Notes under the pieces: model-generated
What the model saw: only the letters and a program-made list of their open reading frames with translations
Databases searched by the model: none
Told to the model about the DNA's origin: nothing
Translations under genes and position numbers: made by a program
Source of the DNA: Brachyhypopomus gauderio
Lineage: Eukaryota > Chordata > Actinopteri > Gymnotiformes > Hypopomidae
NCBI RefSeq assembly: GCF_052324685.1
Contig: NC_135222.1
Coordinates: forward strand, 2,805,173-2,869,172
Direction: 5' to 3'
DNA length: 64,000 nt
Shown here: in pieces, positions 25,211 through 35,579 of the stretch
Layout: each line of letters starts with the position of its first letter
Position numbering within the stretch: the first letter of the stretch is position 1

Positions 25211-25864
25211 AAAATACCTCGTTTTTGTAGACAAACGAATCTTACATTCTAGTCTTGTATTGGCAGTGTATATGTTCATAAAGTTACTTTATGGAGAGGA
25301 AAACATTTAAGAATAGCCTGTTAAGTTCTCTGCATTGTAAACTTCGCATGGGAACAATGAACAATGCTTGACAAATTGGGAATACCAATCAACTGTAAAT
25401 TGAACAGTGTTTAAAGAGGGGAAGCCATGCGGCTTTTGCAAAAATAAAGTTCTAAATGGAAATATTTTGTTTGTGTGTTTTCATGTATTTCTACCTGAAT
25501 TTTATCTGCAAAACATTAAGTTTAATGTGCATTGAAGTTTTCAAATCCTTTGCAAACATCCTTATAATGCCATGTAGGATGTTTCGTAAATACAAAGAGT
25601 GAAGGTATAAGTAGTATATGTAGTTATTTATGTAGAAACGGTAAATTTGCATTTATTACTTTTATTTAGAAATTCCTATCACGCGAGACTATAACGGAAC
25701 GTCACCAGCGCGGTGCAGCCAGGATGAGAGAGCCATGGTGAGAGAGTCTCCCAGTCTCGCGCCGTATACTATTGAGAGAAACAGCTCACTTGGAGTTCGG
25801 GCTTGTAAAAGCTAAAATAAAAGTCGAAAAACTCAGTGAATGTGAATAAGAAATGCAACACTTA

Positions 25865-26800
25865 TAATTTTAATTATACCACAGTTAGTTCCGACCCTAC
25901 AATGTGATTGGCTGAGAGGCGATCTAGGAGTGCCAATATTACACGAGAGGGAGTGCTATAATGTGTAATATTGGAAATAGTGCTAATATTACACGTTATA
26001 GCACGAACCTCGAGTGTATTATTGCGATTATACCACAGTTCCATTATCGCTGTTTATTGAAAGATTTTGAGTTAATGAGGACGAGAAAATACGACCTGTT
26101 TGGTTACAAACACTCCGCCAGTTAAAATAGTTCCATTCAATGGCTCGCTGCTAAACTTACACAACACTGGAACAGCTTTACCCAATAAATATTATAGAGG
26201 TAAATATACACAAAAACAACTGTTGATAAAGTTGTACTTATTAAAAATAAAGTACAACAACTATTGACCATCCACGGCTGACTGGAGGTTCGTTCATCTG
26301 TTCAGTCCAGCTCTTAAACCACCGAAGCTGCTGATGCCATATAACTCTCCCTTCACGTTTCTGACGGATCCATAAAAACGTCGTAAAAGCTGATTCATTT
26401 CATTTTTGTTGATAATACTAAAATCGACTGCAATGTCGTTGCTCTTTAACCAGGATGTAAATACATTAAGAGCCCGGGACGTTTGTTTTACGGTATTAAC
26501 TTCGTTTTTATGCATTTCCAGCTCATCCAAATCATTGTTCGTAAGCGTGACAAACCTTGGCTCATTGGAGGAATCAGGCTGGTCATTTATAGCTTCATCC
26601 TCCAGTTTCAGATTGAAACAAATGCTTTCCAAGCCAATAGATTTAACGAACTCTCTGTACTTCATTTTGATAATGTCGCTACTTGTTTGTAGTTGCGCTG
26701 TTTGGCTTGTAAACGCTGCTTCGTTGCTAGGTTACCTGTATGTGGCGGAGTAATACATGGAGAGCTTCGGTTACAGTGCTATAACGTGTATTATTGCGTA
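25865..26800 (-). mobile_element. Crypton-like (tyrosine recombinase) element remnant
   Basis: A block with a repeated ATTATACCACAGTT (25876 and 26034 areas) and 20-bp inverted arms (25953-25972 and 25985-26004; GTGCTATAATGTGTAATATT and its near complement). The motif GTGCTATAACGTGTATTATT returns at about 26778. It encloses the minus-strand frame at 26294-26665. Boundaries are inferred from these motifs. Confidence 0.5.
26294..26665 (-). pseudogene. N-terminal domain of a Crypton/KIAA1958-type recombinase
   Basis: A 123-residue frame with FVTLTNNDLDELEMHKN, TSRALNVFTSWLKSNDI, LLRRFYGSVRNVKGELYG and SSFGGLRAGLNR. This is the N-terminal DNA-binding part of Crypton-derived proteins (KIAA1958/QRICH1/ZMYM type), where residues such as ELLRKFY, the GE(L/Y)Y motif and SIRAxINR are typical. 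The catalytic tyrosine recombinase domain (R..HR..Y) does not follow, so it is a fragment or a non-autonomous derivative. Confidence 0.6.
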
Positions 26801-26867
26801 ATTATATAATAATAATTGTAATAAAAACAATAATAATAATTATTATTACTGTTATTATTTGTCTCAT

Positions 26868-27318
26868 TGTCACGTTTGGGCCTGTGACCCTGCCTGTGAA
26901 TCATGTTTTTATTTTTGTGTTCCATGTACTTAGTGCTGACATTTCCATTCACACACCTGTTCATTTGTAACTCTGCACCTCAATAGTGTTATTACCTGTG
27001 TCTTGTTTATTTCCCTCATTATCTTGTGTATGTTTACCCTGTGTTTTGTTGTATGCTTGGCTGTTCTTTGTTTGTTTGTTTGTACTCACAGCTCTGTAGA
27101 AAGTGTGAATCCTGTATTGCCTGGTTATTTATCTCCTGATGTTTATCATGTCTAAACATGTTGTTTATGTTAGACATGTATCTCTCTCTGAAATACCCGT
27201 CATTACTACCTTGGATATGGATGGCTATGATTCTCGATTTGCGTCTCTTCTCAGCATTTTTGTCTGCCCTTTAATCACTTTGCATATTAGGCATTACACT
27301 TTAAAACTTGGTGTTACA
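26868..27318 (+). repeat. Possible solo LTR
   Basis: Starts TGTCACGTTTGGG and ends GGTGTTACA. The start resembles those of Gypsy LTRs in this window (TGTCACG). No clear target duplication or neighbouring element, so the call is weak. Confidence 0.3.
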
Positions 27319-27359
27319 AGTTAAGATAGCCTGACCTCAATGCTGAATCACTTATCACT

Positions 27360-28545
27360 ATCAGCGATCAAAAAATCCAGGGCGAACTGGACGGGGCCAC
27401 TAGAAATGTAAAGGTTTTTAGCGAGGTTTCCGCGCTAATGGCCACTCATGGCTACCAGCAGTCCATTCAGCAGTGCCGGTCGGTCCAAGCTAAAAAAGCT
27501 TAAAAGCGATTACCGGGCGGTAAAGACCGTAACGGATGCAGCGGAGCAAACCGCAAAGACTGGAAATGGTTCCAGCAAATGGATGCCATATACGGTCACC
27601 GGCCAGCCAGTAACGGAAGAGAAAACGTGCTGGACACGACAATGTCTCAACTCTTCTGGGAAGGTTTACGATTGTGTTTATGGGAGTTTTTGACCATTGT
27701 TTCAGAAGCATATTTGTGAGACACTGATGTTGAACTCACAGTTTCTGCTCGAATGCATCCCAAAGGTGTTCTGTTGGGTTGATGTCAATGTCAGGACTCT
27801 GTGCAGGCTAATCATGTTTTTCCACACCAAACTCACTCATCCATGTCTTTATGGACATTGCTTTGTGCATTGGGGCGCAGTCATGTTGGAACAGGATGGG
27901 ACCATGCCAAAACTCTTCCAACAAAGTTGGGAGCATAACATTTTTCAAAATCTCTTGGTATGTTAAAACATTAAGAATTCCCTTCACTTGAACTTAGAGG
28001 CATGAGCACAACTCCTGAAAAATAACCCCACACCATAACCCCCCCTCCACCACATTAAAAGGGGTAGTAGGCCTGTTTGGCGCGGTACGGCCCGGTATTT
28101 TGTGTGCTTTTACTGGCGTCTGTCTCGCATGGGTAGTTGGTGTGGAAAAACATGATTAGCCTGCACAGTGTGGTGAGTGTATTGTGATTTCACAGTTTTT
28201 ACTACTAGGCTCGTAAAAGATGTAATATGAACGTAATATGAACGCATCTATTGTAAACGCAGGAATTTAGAGCTGTGTTTGTAGTTAATGTTACCACCAC
28301 AGTCACTACTGTACAATAGCTCTTAGCCTTGCTAGTTGCTAGTTAGCTGTAGCCATAAACAAAGCATGAGCAGCGATGACGTCCTACACATTTTGTGCAG
28401 TTACGCTTTATTGTTGTTGCTTTCACGGGAATGCTTGTGTTTAATATTTGTTATTTTTTACGTTCAAGATTCCCCTTCCACTGAGGAGGTGAGCGGAGTT
28501 GGCGGAAAATGTTTCCTTCAACCGGGCTTTCCTCGGGGTGCTTGG
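27360..28545 (+). mobile_element. Second, scrambled copy of the SANT-protein DNA transposon
   Basis: 27360-27650 is the reverse complement of about 4790-5065 (GGCGAACTGGACGGGGCCAC..., part of the SANT frame, here reading KKLKSDYRAVK at about 27490-27525). 28165-28545 is the reverse complement of about 4395-4765. A terminal motif, TTGGCGCGGTACGG, appears at 28077-28090, followed by a piece in the opposite orientation (TTTTGTGTGCTTTTACTGGC). Tc1 sequence interrupts it twice. Confidence 0.8.
27655..28070 (-). pseudogene. Tc1-like transposase C-terminal relic
   Basis: On the minus strand the frames read GGGYGVGLFF, GILNVLTYQEILKNVMLP, ILFQHDCAPMHKAMSIKTWM (the Tc1 QxDNAPxH region with a catalytic Asp), and near the end LLKQWSKTPINTIVNLPRRV. 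Stops and frameshifts are present. It is inserted in the SANT-element copy. Confidence 0.75.
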
Positions 28546-28547
28546 CG

Positions 28548-28615
28548 AACTTCTGAAACAATGGTCAAAAACTCCCATAAACACAATCGTAAACCTTCCC
28601 AGAAGAGTTGAGAAT
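28548..28615 (+). pseudogene. Tc1-like transposase extreme C-terminus, inverted relative to the first piece
   Basis: Sequence complementary to 27655-27720 reads KQWSKTPINTIVNLPRRVE on the plus strand. It directly abuts the SANT-element sequence at about 28546. Confidence 0.7.
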
Positions 28616-30190
28616 GATGTATCTGCAAAGGGTCGACATCATAATAAACCCTATGGATTAAGAATATGATTTCACTCAAGTTCATAGGTATGCAAAGACA
28701 GATGAGTGAATACATTTGACAATATAGCATATATTTAAATGGAAGTAGTATTTCCGTCATATTTATATTTTCAGGAAAGTTTTGATGCATAGGATATTCT
28801 CTAAGTCCTTCATCTTCATCTTCATCACATAATTCTTTTTACAGTTACAGTTAATACTGTGTTGCTGCTTTGTGTCACACTTGTACCACCTACAGCTGAC
28901 CACCAGAGGGTGCCCTTTCCAGAGTAGTAATAGTTGCAGTTGAGTCAACCACTCACTAATGACTCTTTTTAAAGACTCCCTGGTATGGCTTCATCTTTGT
29001 GAAGTATTACCAGTTCTTTCTTCTGTCTGTGTACTTAGCCTTTTGTTTCTGTTTAACATGCTCTAGATGTTTACATTTCTAAGCTTTTGTTTGTTTTTTT
29101 GCTTCAGCCATCTCTGACCTTTTGGACTCTTTCTAATTGTATTGACTAGGCTCTGTTTTTCTATACCTTTTAATCTACTTTTCTTTATTTGTCTCAAAGT
29201 GTATGATGTCCTTCCTTCCTTTTGATATAATGTGCTTCCATTTGACCTTTCCAGAAAGAAGAACTATATAGGCTGATCTCTGTACTGAACCCATTTAGTG
29301 TTTTTTCTTGTTTAGCATTAGTCAATGAGCAAGAGCCTTCCAGGATACATGAACCACAGTTACTCTAAACAAAGAATTGGGGTTAAAATCCATTTTATTG
29401 TTCTGTTAACAGAACAATAAACAGTATTCTGTTAAAATAGAATAATACTTTAACATAGTTTCCTTGAAAATATAGACTCATATCTTCTGCTCTCATAACT
29501 TTGTAAAAGGCAAGAACACATATAAGCGTAACCCGAGACCATTACTACAAGGAGCACAGGTCCAGACCCCCCGAGACTTTGGCTCCCTCCTTCTGCTCAC
29601 TCTGCGGGTTTCAGTTTATGTCAGAGTTCTGGAATGACATTTTCAAAGTGAGAATTTTGTGCTCCATCTGCTTTGGATCATTTGTCCAGTTTGCAGATTT
29701 AACACAGTGTCAGTTAGATTTTTCTCTAACATCCTACATATTTTACTGGGATTATACACCATGCATTAAAAACATGTTTTCCAGGTGACAAAGCCCTATA
29801 ACATTTCTTACCATGTAGCTGCTCTCAATACCCATAAACACAATGCAAAATTTGTGTTAATACTATAACTAAATAAGCTATTACTATAATTTACTTTTAC
29901 ACCTTGCTAATTATTATTTTTTGTTGAATTCAATAGAAATGTGTGCACAGAGAAGCACTTCATCTGCACTTTTATGTGTTTGGCTGGTTGGTTCTTGTAT
30001 CTTTCATGTTTTTTCTTGGCAGTTTGTCAAGGACAGAGCTTTTGCAATACTGTTATAAGTCCCTTATCATTCCTTGCTTGCTCAGACAAGAAAATATTAG
30101 TGTATTCCATCAGTGAAAGTACCCTGATGCAAAATGTTCATTTGCAAGTCAAGTTCACATACTTTTTTGTGCCGAATAACTTTAAACAAG
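28616..30190. other. No gene recognised; contains a 28-bp perfect palindrome
   Basis: AT-rich intergenic sequence. The palindrome at 29394-29421 is listed separately. Confidence 0.5.
29394..29421. repeat. 28-bp perfect palindrome
   Basis: Arms TTTATTGTTCTGTT and AACAGAACAATAAA meet with no spacer, centred on GTTAAC at 29407/29408. Confidence 0.95.
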
Positions 30191-30194
30191 GGGT

Positions 30195-30760
30195 TCTTAA
30201 TAATCACCCACTTTATTAGGTAGTGCACCTTGCTTGTACTGGAACTGCCTTAATTCTAGATTCAACAAGGTGCTGAAAACATTCTTCAGAGACTTGGATC
30301 CATATTGGCATGATAGCACCACGCAGTTGCCACATATTTGTCAACTGCATATCTACAATGTGAATATCCTGTTATATCACATCCCAAATATGCACTGTTG
30401 GATTGAGATTACCAGGAGGCCCTTTGAGTGAACTCATTGAGCATTGTGACATGGTGCAGTCCTGTTGGAAACAGGCATCTGAAAGTGGGTACATTGTGGT
30501 CATGAAGGGATGGTCATGATCAGCAATAATACTGTGTAGGCTGTTGGTCTCTAAACAATCCATAGGTGGTATTAAGGGGCCCAAAGTGTACCAAGAAAAT
30601 AGCCCCACACCATTACACCAACACCACAAGCTTGAACTGTTGATATAAAGTAAGATGGATCCATTCTTTCATGTTGTTTACAGGAACTTATGACTCCAAA
30701 TGTTTCAGCAGAGATTGAGGCTCATCAGACCAGGCAACATTGTAGCCTCAGTTGTCTGTT
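30195..30760 (-). pseudogene. Tc1/mariner-type transposase relic
   Basis: The plus strand begins CACTTTATTAGGTAGTGCACC, the start of a common fish Tc1-like element read from its 3' end. The minus strand gives GLFSWYTLGPLIPP, SIIADHDHPFMTTMYPLSDA, CFQQD and NLNPTVHIWDVI, the C-terminal half of a Tc1-like transposase (HPFMTTVYPSSDG...QQDNAPCH...DLNPIEHLWD in relatives). Several frameshifts and changed key residues (QQDCTM) show decay. Confidence 0.75.
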
Positions 30761-30871
30761 CTTGGATGAAAGGAATAGCACCCTATGTTGTGTCTTTCAG
30801 AGATACTCTGATCTATATCTTGGACGCAAGACAGAAAATACCAGATCTAATGCAAAATTTCACAAGCTACT

Positions 30872-31136
30872 TGTGACGGGTAGGGAGTGCGAAATAAAAA
30901 GGAAGTGATCATGCCATGTTTCAGGGAAAAGGGAGGTTTTAATGAATAATGTGAGATCCAAATGAAGGATACAATGACCAGCAGTCAACTGGTACAAAGA
31001 CAAGACATATATAGACAAACGACCATCAGGTGAGGCGGATCATAGGCTCCGCCCACCTGAGGGACGAACACAACACAATAGGACAACTGCCGTTGTATAC
31101 GGGGGTGACCAGCAGGGGGTCCACAATACCATGACA
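30872..31136 (-). repeat. LTR of a minus-strand LTR retrotransposon
   Basis: On the minus strand it runs from TGTCATGG to CCCGTCACA and is preceded by the purine tract GGTGGGGGGATC. No second LTR or coding block of this element is visible nearby. Confidence 0.6.
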
Positions 31137-31389
31137 GATCCCCCCACCAAGCCGCACTCTCCAACGGCTGTGCAGCACACAGCGGCAGCACACAAAACAA
31201 AGGGGCGGGAGGGTGCAGTCAAGGCAGGGACCTACTCCCTGCGGTCCTGGAGCTACAACACAGACACACAAACACACACAGATTAGCTCCCTCTCACTGG
31301 GCAGGGACTGGAGCTGCAACACAAAAACACACATACATAATCTCCCCCTCATTGGGTGGGGCTCCTACACCACCCACTAACCGCTCCCG

Positions 31390-31512
31390 GCTACCTTACC
31401 TCTGGGAGCTGACCCCTGGGATCTGACCCCTGGGATCTGACCTCTGGGAGCTGACCCCTGGGATCTGACCCCTGGGATCTGACCTCTGGGAGCTGACCCC
31501 TGGGATCTGGGA
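31390..31512. repeat. Short minisatellite of 14-bp based units
   Basis: Units CTGACCCCTGGGAT and CTGACCTCTGGGAG alternate in a 42-bp higher-order period, repeated almost three times. Confidence 0.9.
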
Positions 31513-32364
31513 AATCCACCACAGGCTCCTCCTGTCCACCCGGAGCATGAAGGGGGATCTCTGTCTTCATCAGGAGATCCCACACTGTCCAAGAGAGCCG
31601 ACTCTCACCTCCAGGAACCTGCACAGAACAGTTCTTCACACAACACAAAACACACACGCCGAGGTGTGAGGACGAGAGCAACAGCTCACCACACATCCAA
31701 CCACACCATCACAAAACACATTTACCCTGACCATTATAACCCCTGTACACAGGGGGAGGGGACTCCGTCTCAGCAGCAGGTGACACCCTGATACAAAACA
31801 CCCCAGGCATAATATAAATAAAGGCAATACAGATATAGCTGGGGGAAAACTTGAGATGGGCCAGGAAGCGGCACAGGAGACAGAGACTCGAATAAGCAAA
31901 GGCAAAAAAAGAAAAAGCAAGAGAGTGGAAGGTGGCGAGACACCATGTAACGATAAGATATGATAAAACGATAAGAGTAGTGACGGGCTGCACCGCAACG
32001 GCATGACCAAAACGATTCAGCAGTGATTCATCTCCACAATCTTCCTTAAGAAACCTATAAAACAGCTGAGACGAATCACTGATGATTGCTGATTACGCCG
32101 GTTTAGTCTAGGACTGACTCAGGTGCCCCTAGCAATGGCTGGGGGAACAGCATCCGAGCCAGCACTGACATCTGGACCCCATAGCCCTCCCAATGTATTT
32201 AGGGGGGTAGTCCCTCCAGGGAATTACACAAAGCAAATCACGCAACTGCTAGGACAAAACAAACACGAAAAGTGCTCACACATAAACACGTATACAAAAA
32301 CACAGCAACGGGGAAGCAAACACGTGAGGCGCAAGCAGTCTCTATCGAGGAGAGCTGTACAAGT

Positions 32365-32935
32365 GCTGCCACACTCCAGAAATGTCCCACATGTAATCCC
32401 ATACACAGATAATTGTCCTTCTTTTCCCTCACACCACCCTGAATTTCCCCCTGCTACAGCTGTATCTCCACAGCCCTCGACTACCATTACTGACCATCAA
32501 GAAGTCTAGGACTCTTAAGAATAAGAATTACATAGAGAACATGTATATAAATACACACAAAGATGAGAACTATTCATCATTCCCATCACCTCTTTGATTA
32601 TGTATGTCTTTAATCACTGTTGTCATCGTGACTGGCATCAGCCAGAGGAGGATGGGTTCCCCCACTGAGTCTTGGTTCCTCTCAAGGTTTCTTCCTCATG
32701 CCCTTAGGGAGTTTTTCCTTGCCACTGGAGGCTAGGACTCTGACACTTGTTAAGCTGCTTTGTGACAACAACTGCTGTAAAAAGCACTATATAAATAAAT
32801 TTGATTGATTGATAGACTGACACCCCTGGCTTGCTCATTAGGGGTCTGGTCCCATACACTTGTAAAGCTGCTTTGTGACAACAAGTGTTATAAACAGGAC
32901 CATATAAATACATTTGACTTGACTTGAATATCTGA
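32365..32935 (+). mobile_element. 5'-truncated L2-type LINE 3' UTR
   Basis: Matches the 3' UTR of the L2 element at 56.6-57.1 kb: GTGCTGCCACACTCCAGAAA near its start, then GAGGAGGATGGGTTCCCC, AGGGAGTTTTTCCTTGCCAC, AAGCTGCTTTGTGACAA and a TTGATTGA-type tail. The tail block occurs twice (to about 32812 and to 32935), so two insertions or a tandem copy are present. Confidence 0.8.
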
Positions 32936-33165
32936 TGGTTTATTTGAATTTCGGCAAGTCATCTTGACCATAGCTGTGAGTCTACAACATATTACGCAGA
33001 TACTGATTAGGCCCTTATTAATATGCTTTATGCTTTATGTGACCAAAATATATATTTTTTCCAGTACACAAAAGATACACCCATTATGTACTACTCTTGC
33101 CAAATTGTCCAGCATGTGACTGGAGCCGTCTTCATGGTGTAGTGCAGGGGTGGCCAACCCATGCG

Positions 33166-35137
33166 TGCGCAATAGCGCACGGAGAACAGAGATACACACA
33201 CAACGTGTAGACTGTAGACAACGACGAGCACAGGACACTGCGCGAGCGCACATTAAATAGACAAACCACAGTAGCCCCAGGTGATCACGAGACGATTCAC
33301 AGGTGAGACTTATTAATCACACAACAAAACCCTACCCACGTATATACACTGACGCAGACAAAGCACGTGGACTACGTTGACACACGCCCAAAAGGGAGGG
33401 GCCGGGGTCCTCAACGTGACAGACGCCCCCTCCAAGGGCACTACCCGTCCCGGGGTGCCAACAGAACCGAGTGCCCCAAACCCACGACGATGGGCAGATC
33501 CGACGCGCTCAGTCCTGCGTCTGGGAGGTGACCGCCCTTGGTGAAGCGTCCGCCACGGACCGCCTAGAACACCCTCCCTGGGAAGACGGGGGAAAAGACG
33601 GAAGACACATTAAACGGAACGTTCACAAACACACACACAGGCACGTTCACACACAGTGGCACAAGAGGGAAAAACGGGTTTGGTAAACACAGGGGAAGAC
33701 TGACCAACACGGGAACACACACACACGACATAGGTGCCAGGCTGCTTGCCAGGAGAAGGGCGAGTAGGGGAGAAAGAGTTGGAGCTACTGGCGCGGCAGG
33801 CGCTGCGGTGGGCGGTGTTCCTCCTGCCCCCGCTGCATACCCTCCACCGGGCGCAGGGCGGCGGGCGGACGTGCCCGGAGCAGCGCGGCTGGCGGACTCT
33901 CCCCCCAGCTGGTCGTAGGGGACGTCCCTCTCGCCTCGCGACCGCTCTCTGGAGTCGGCTGTGGGCTCTTCCACCTCCATCTCTTCCGCCTCGCTGCCCC
34001 GGCTCCAACTCATGGGCTGCTCCGGACTGCCACCCCGAGAGCAGTCCATGTTCTCTCCTCCGGAGCGACCGGAGGGTGTACTCCACCCTCCCTTTACCGT
34101 CCCAACCGAACACTCAGAGGGGGGTGGACTGTCCTCTCCCTCCGTGTCTAGTTCGCTGTCCGTGCACTCAGAGACGCCTGAGTGCACGGACAGAGGACGA
34201 TCGTCCACATCAAGCTCCTCCTCCTCCTCCTCACTATAGTCAGAGGGGTATGCGGATCGCTCCGACGGCGTGTAGTCCTCGTCGTCCTCCTCCTCCCCTT
34301 TCTCTCTGACGGAAGAGGAACCCACGGGTGGAGGGAGGTAGTCCTCTTCCTCGGACTCCTCCTCCTCCTCCCCGTAGTCTATCGTAGACACATCGTCCAG
34401 CGAGGGGGGGTATGCCTCCTCCGCTTCGTCCTGCTCCTCCTCGGAATCCCCCTCCCCAAACTCGTTCTCCGGGGTGGACTCAACAGCTCCGTAAACACCG
34501 GAGTCCACCCGCGGCGGTGAGCGGGCGCGAGATGGAGGGGAGTGTAGCTCCCTCCAAATTCTCACCGCGCCCTGGCGGAAGACCTCCGCCAGCTCGGGGT
34601 TACTGTCCTCTACCCTCCGGGCTGAGGCCAGCTGGAGGGCGCACACCGGGTCCTTCTCCAACTGTTCCTGCGTTGGCGAGGTTACGCGGCGCGGGGGAGA
34701 GGAGGAAGAGCGGTGGTGTCGCTTGCTGGAGCGAAGTGCCTTCTTTGGCCTGGCGGCGTAGCCTGGCATTTCGGTGTCTCTTGTCGGCTCGTCGTTCTGT
34801 GACGCGCGGCTCGTGGCGAAGGATGAGACACGGGATCCTTGCTTTCCGTAGCAGACGTCACTTTAATCAACATATATATATTGCGCAATAGCGCACGGAG
34901 AACAGAGATACACACACAACGTGTAGACTGTAGACAACGACGAGCACAGGACACTGCGCGAGCGCACATTAAATAGACAAACCACAGTAGCCCCACGTGA
35001 TCACGAGACGATTCACAGGTGAGACTTATTAATCACACAACAAAACCCTACCCACGTATATACACTGACGCAGACAAAGCACGTGGACTACGTTGACACA
35101 CGCCCAAAAGGGAGGGGCCGGGGTCCTCAACGTGACA
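33166..35137 (-). mobile_element. Non-autonomous LTR retrotransposon with near-identical LTRs
   Basis: Two 256-bp direct repeats, 33166-33421 and 34882-35137, start TGTCACGTTGAGG and end ATTGCGCA on the minus strand. I see one base difference between them (CAGGTG versus CACGTG), suggesting recent insertion. A purine tract GGAGGGGGCGTC precedes the 3' LTR. The interior holds one gag-like frame but no protease, RT or integrase. A 5-bp target duplication is only approximate (ATGCG/ATGTG if the adjacent 35138-35375 block is included). Confidence 0.85.
33564..34769 (-). CDS. Acidic gag-like protein of the non-autonomous LTR element
   Basis: Intact frame of 401 residues. It starts with a basic segment (MPGYAARPKKALRSSKRHHR), then a short predicted helical block (DPVCALQLASARR, LAEVFRQGAVRIWRELH), a long Glu/Asp/Ser-rich disordered middle (residues about 90-270), and a strongly hydrophobic, Val/Leu/Pro-rich C-terminus (about 325-401, including SPLLALLLASSLAP). 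No zinc knuckle or enzyme motif is visible. Its function is unknown; it occupies the gag position of the element. The start is the first ATG after the 5' LTR, 112 bases downstream of it. Confidence 0.6.
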   Translation of the reverse strand: MPGYAARPKKALRSSKRHHRSSSSPPRRVTSPTQEQLEKDPVCALQLASARRVEDSNPELAEVFRQGAVRIWRELHSPPSRARSPPRVDSGVYGAVESTPENEFGEGDSEEEQDEAEEAYPPSLDDVSTIDYGEEEEESEEEDYLPPPVGSSSVREKGEEEDDEDYTPSERSAYPSDYSEEEEEELDVDDRPLSVHSGVSECTDSELDTEGEDSPPPSECSVGTVKGGWSTPSGRSGGENMDCSRGGSPEQPMSWSRGSEAEEMEVEEPTADSRERSRGERDVPYDQLGGESASRAAPGTSARRPAPGGGYAAGAGGTPPTAAPAAPVAPTLSPLLALLLASSLAPMSCVCVPVLVSLPLCLPNPFFPLVPLCVNVPVCVFVNVPFNVSSVFSPVFPGRVF

Positions 35138-35375
35138 GTTAAAATAAATTACAGTAGATGCACTGTAAAATAACAATAAAATGCTGGTGTCTCTGCTGCC
35201 AGTATTTTACTGTTAATTTACAGTATAATTTTTACAGTACACTGTAATTCAATTTACAGTACAATACTGTTAAAATAAATTACAGTAGATGCACTGTAAA
35301 ATAACAGTAAAATACTGGCGTCTCTGCTGCCAGTATTTTACTGTTAATTTACAGTGAAATTTTTTACAGTGTACG
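35138..35375. repeat. Tandem dimer of a hairpin-forming repeat of about 135 bp
   Basis: Two copies, from 35138 and from about 35269, each contain TAAAATAACAGTAAAATACT facing GCCAGTATTTTACTGTTAAT across a short loop. Likely a duplicated MITE. Confidence 0.8.
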
Positions 35376-35579
35376 ATGTGGCTCTTTGCCGTAACACAGT
35401 AAGAAAAGTGGCTCTTGGTCTATGACGGGTTGGCCACCCCTGGTGTAGTGCATCCTGTCATGCAACAGAAACAGATATTCTTTCACAGATGGATAGAATG
35501 TTCATATAATTAATAGTATGGTTACGTTTGTTACACACTGGATATTATACTGCATAGTACTATGGGAATCCATATTCAG

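Larger units (their letters stand above)
33145..35442. mobile_element. hAT-type MITE carrying an LTR retrotransposon
   Basis: Ends CAGGGGTGGCCAACCC and GGGTTGGCCACCCCTG are perfect inverted repeats and are flanked by a perfect 8-bp target duplication GTGTAGTG (33137-33144 and 35443-35450). A short 147-bp relative without inserts lies at 49147-49293. Confidence 0.9.

Noticed and set aside
26868-27318. Solo LTR with certain borders
   Set aside because: Only the TGTCACG start is convincing. Flanks do not match, so it is kept only as a weak repeat call.
29579-29788. Possible coding exon at 29.55-29.7 kb (GC-richer patch)
   Set aside because: No matching family motif and no convincing acceptor-donor pair around it.
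33734-34891. Plus-strand frames (up to 191 codons) opposite the acidic gag-like gene
   Set aside because: Antisense shadows created by biased Glu/Asp codon content of the minus-strand gene.
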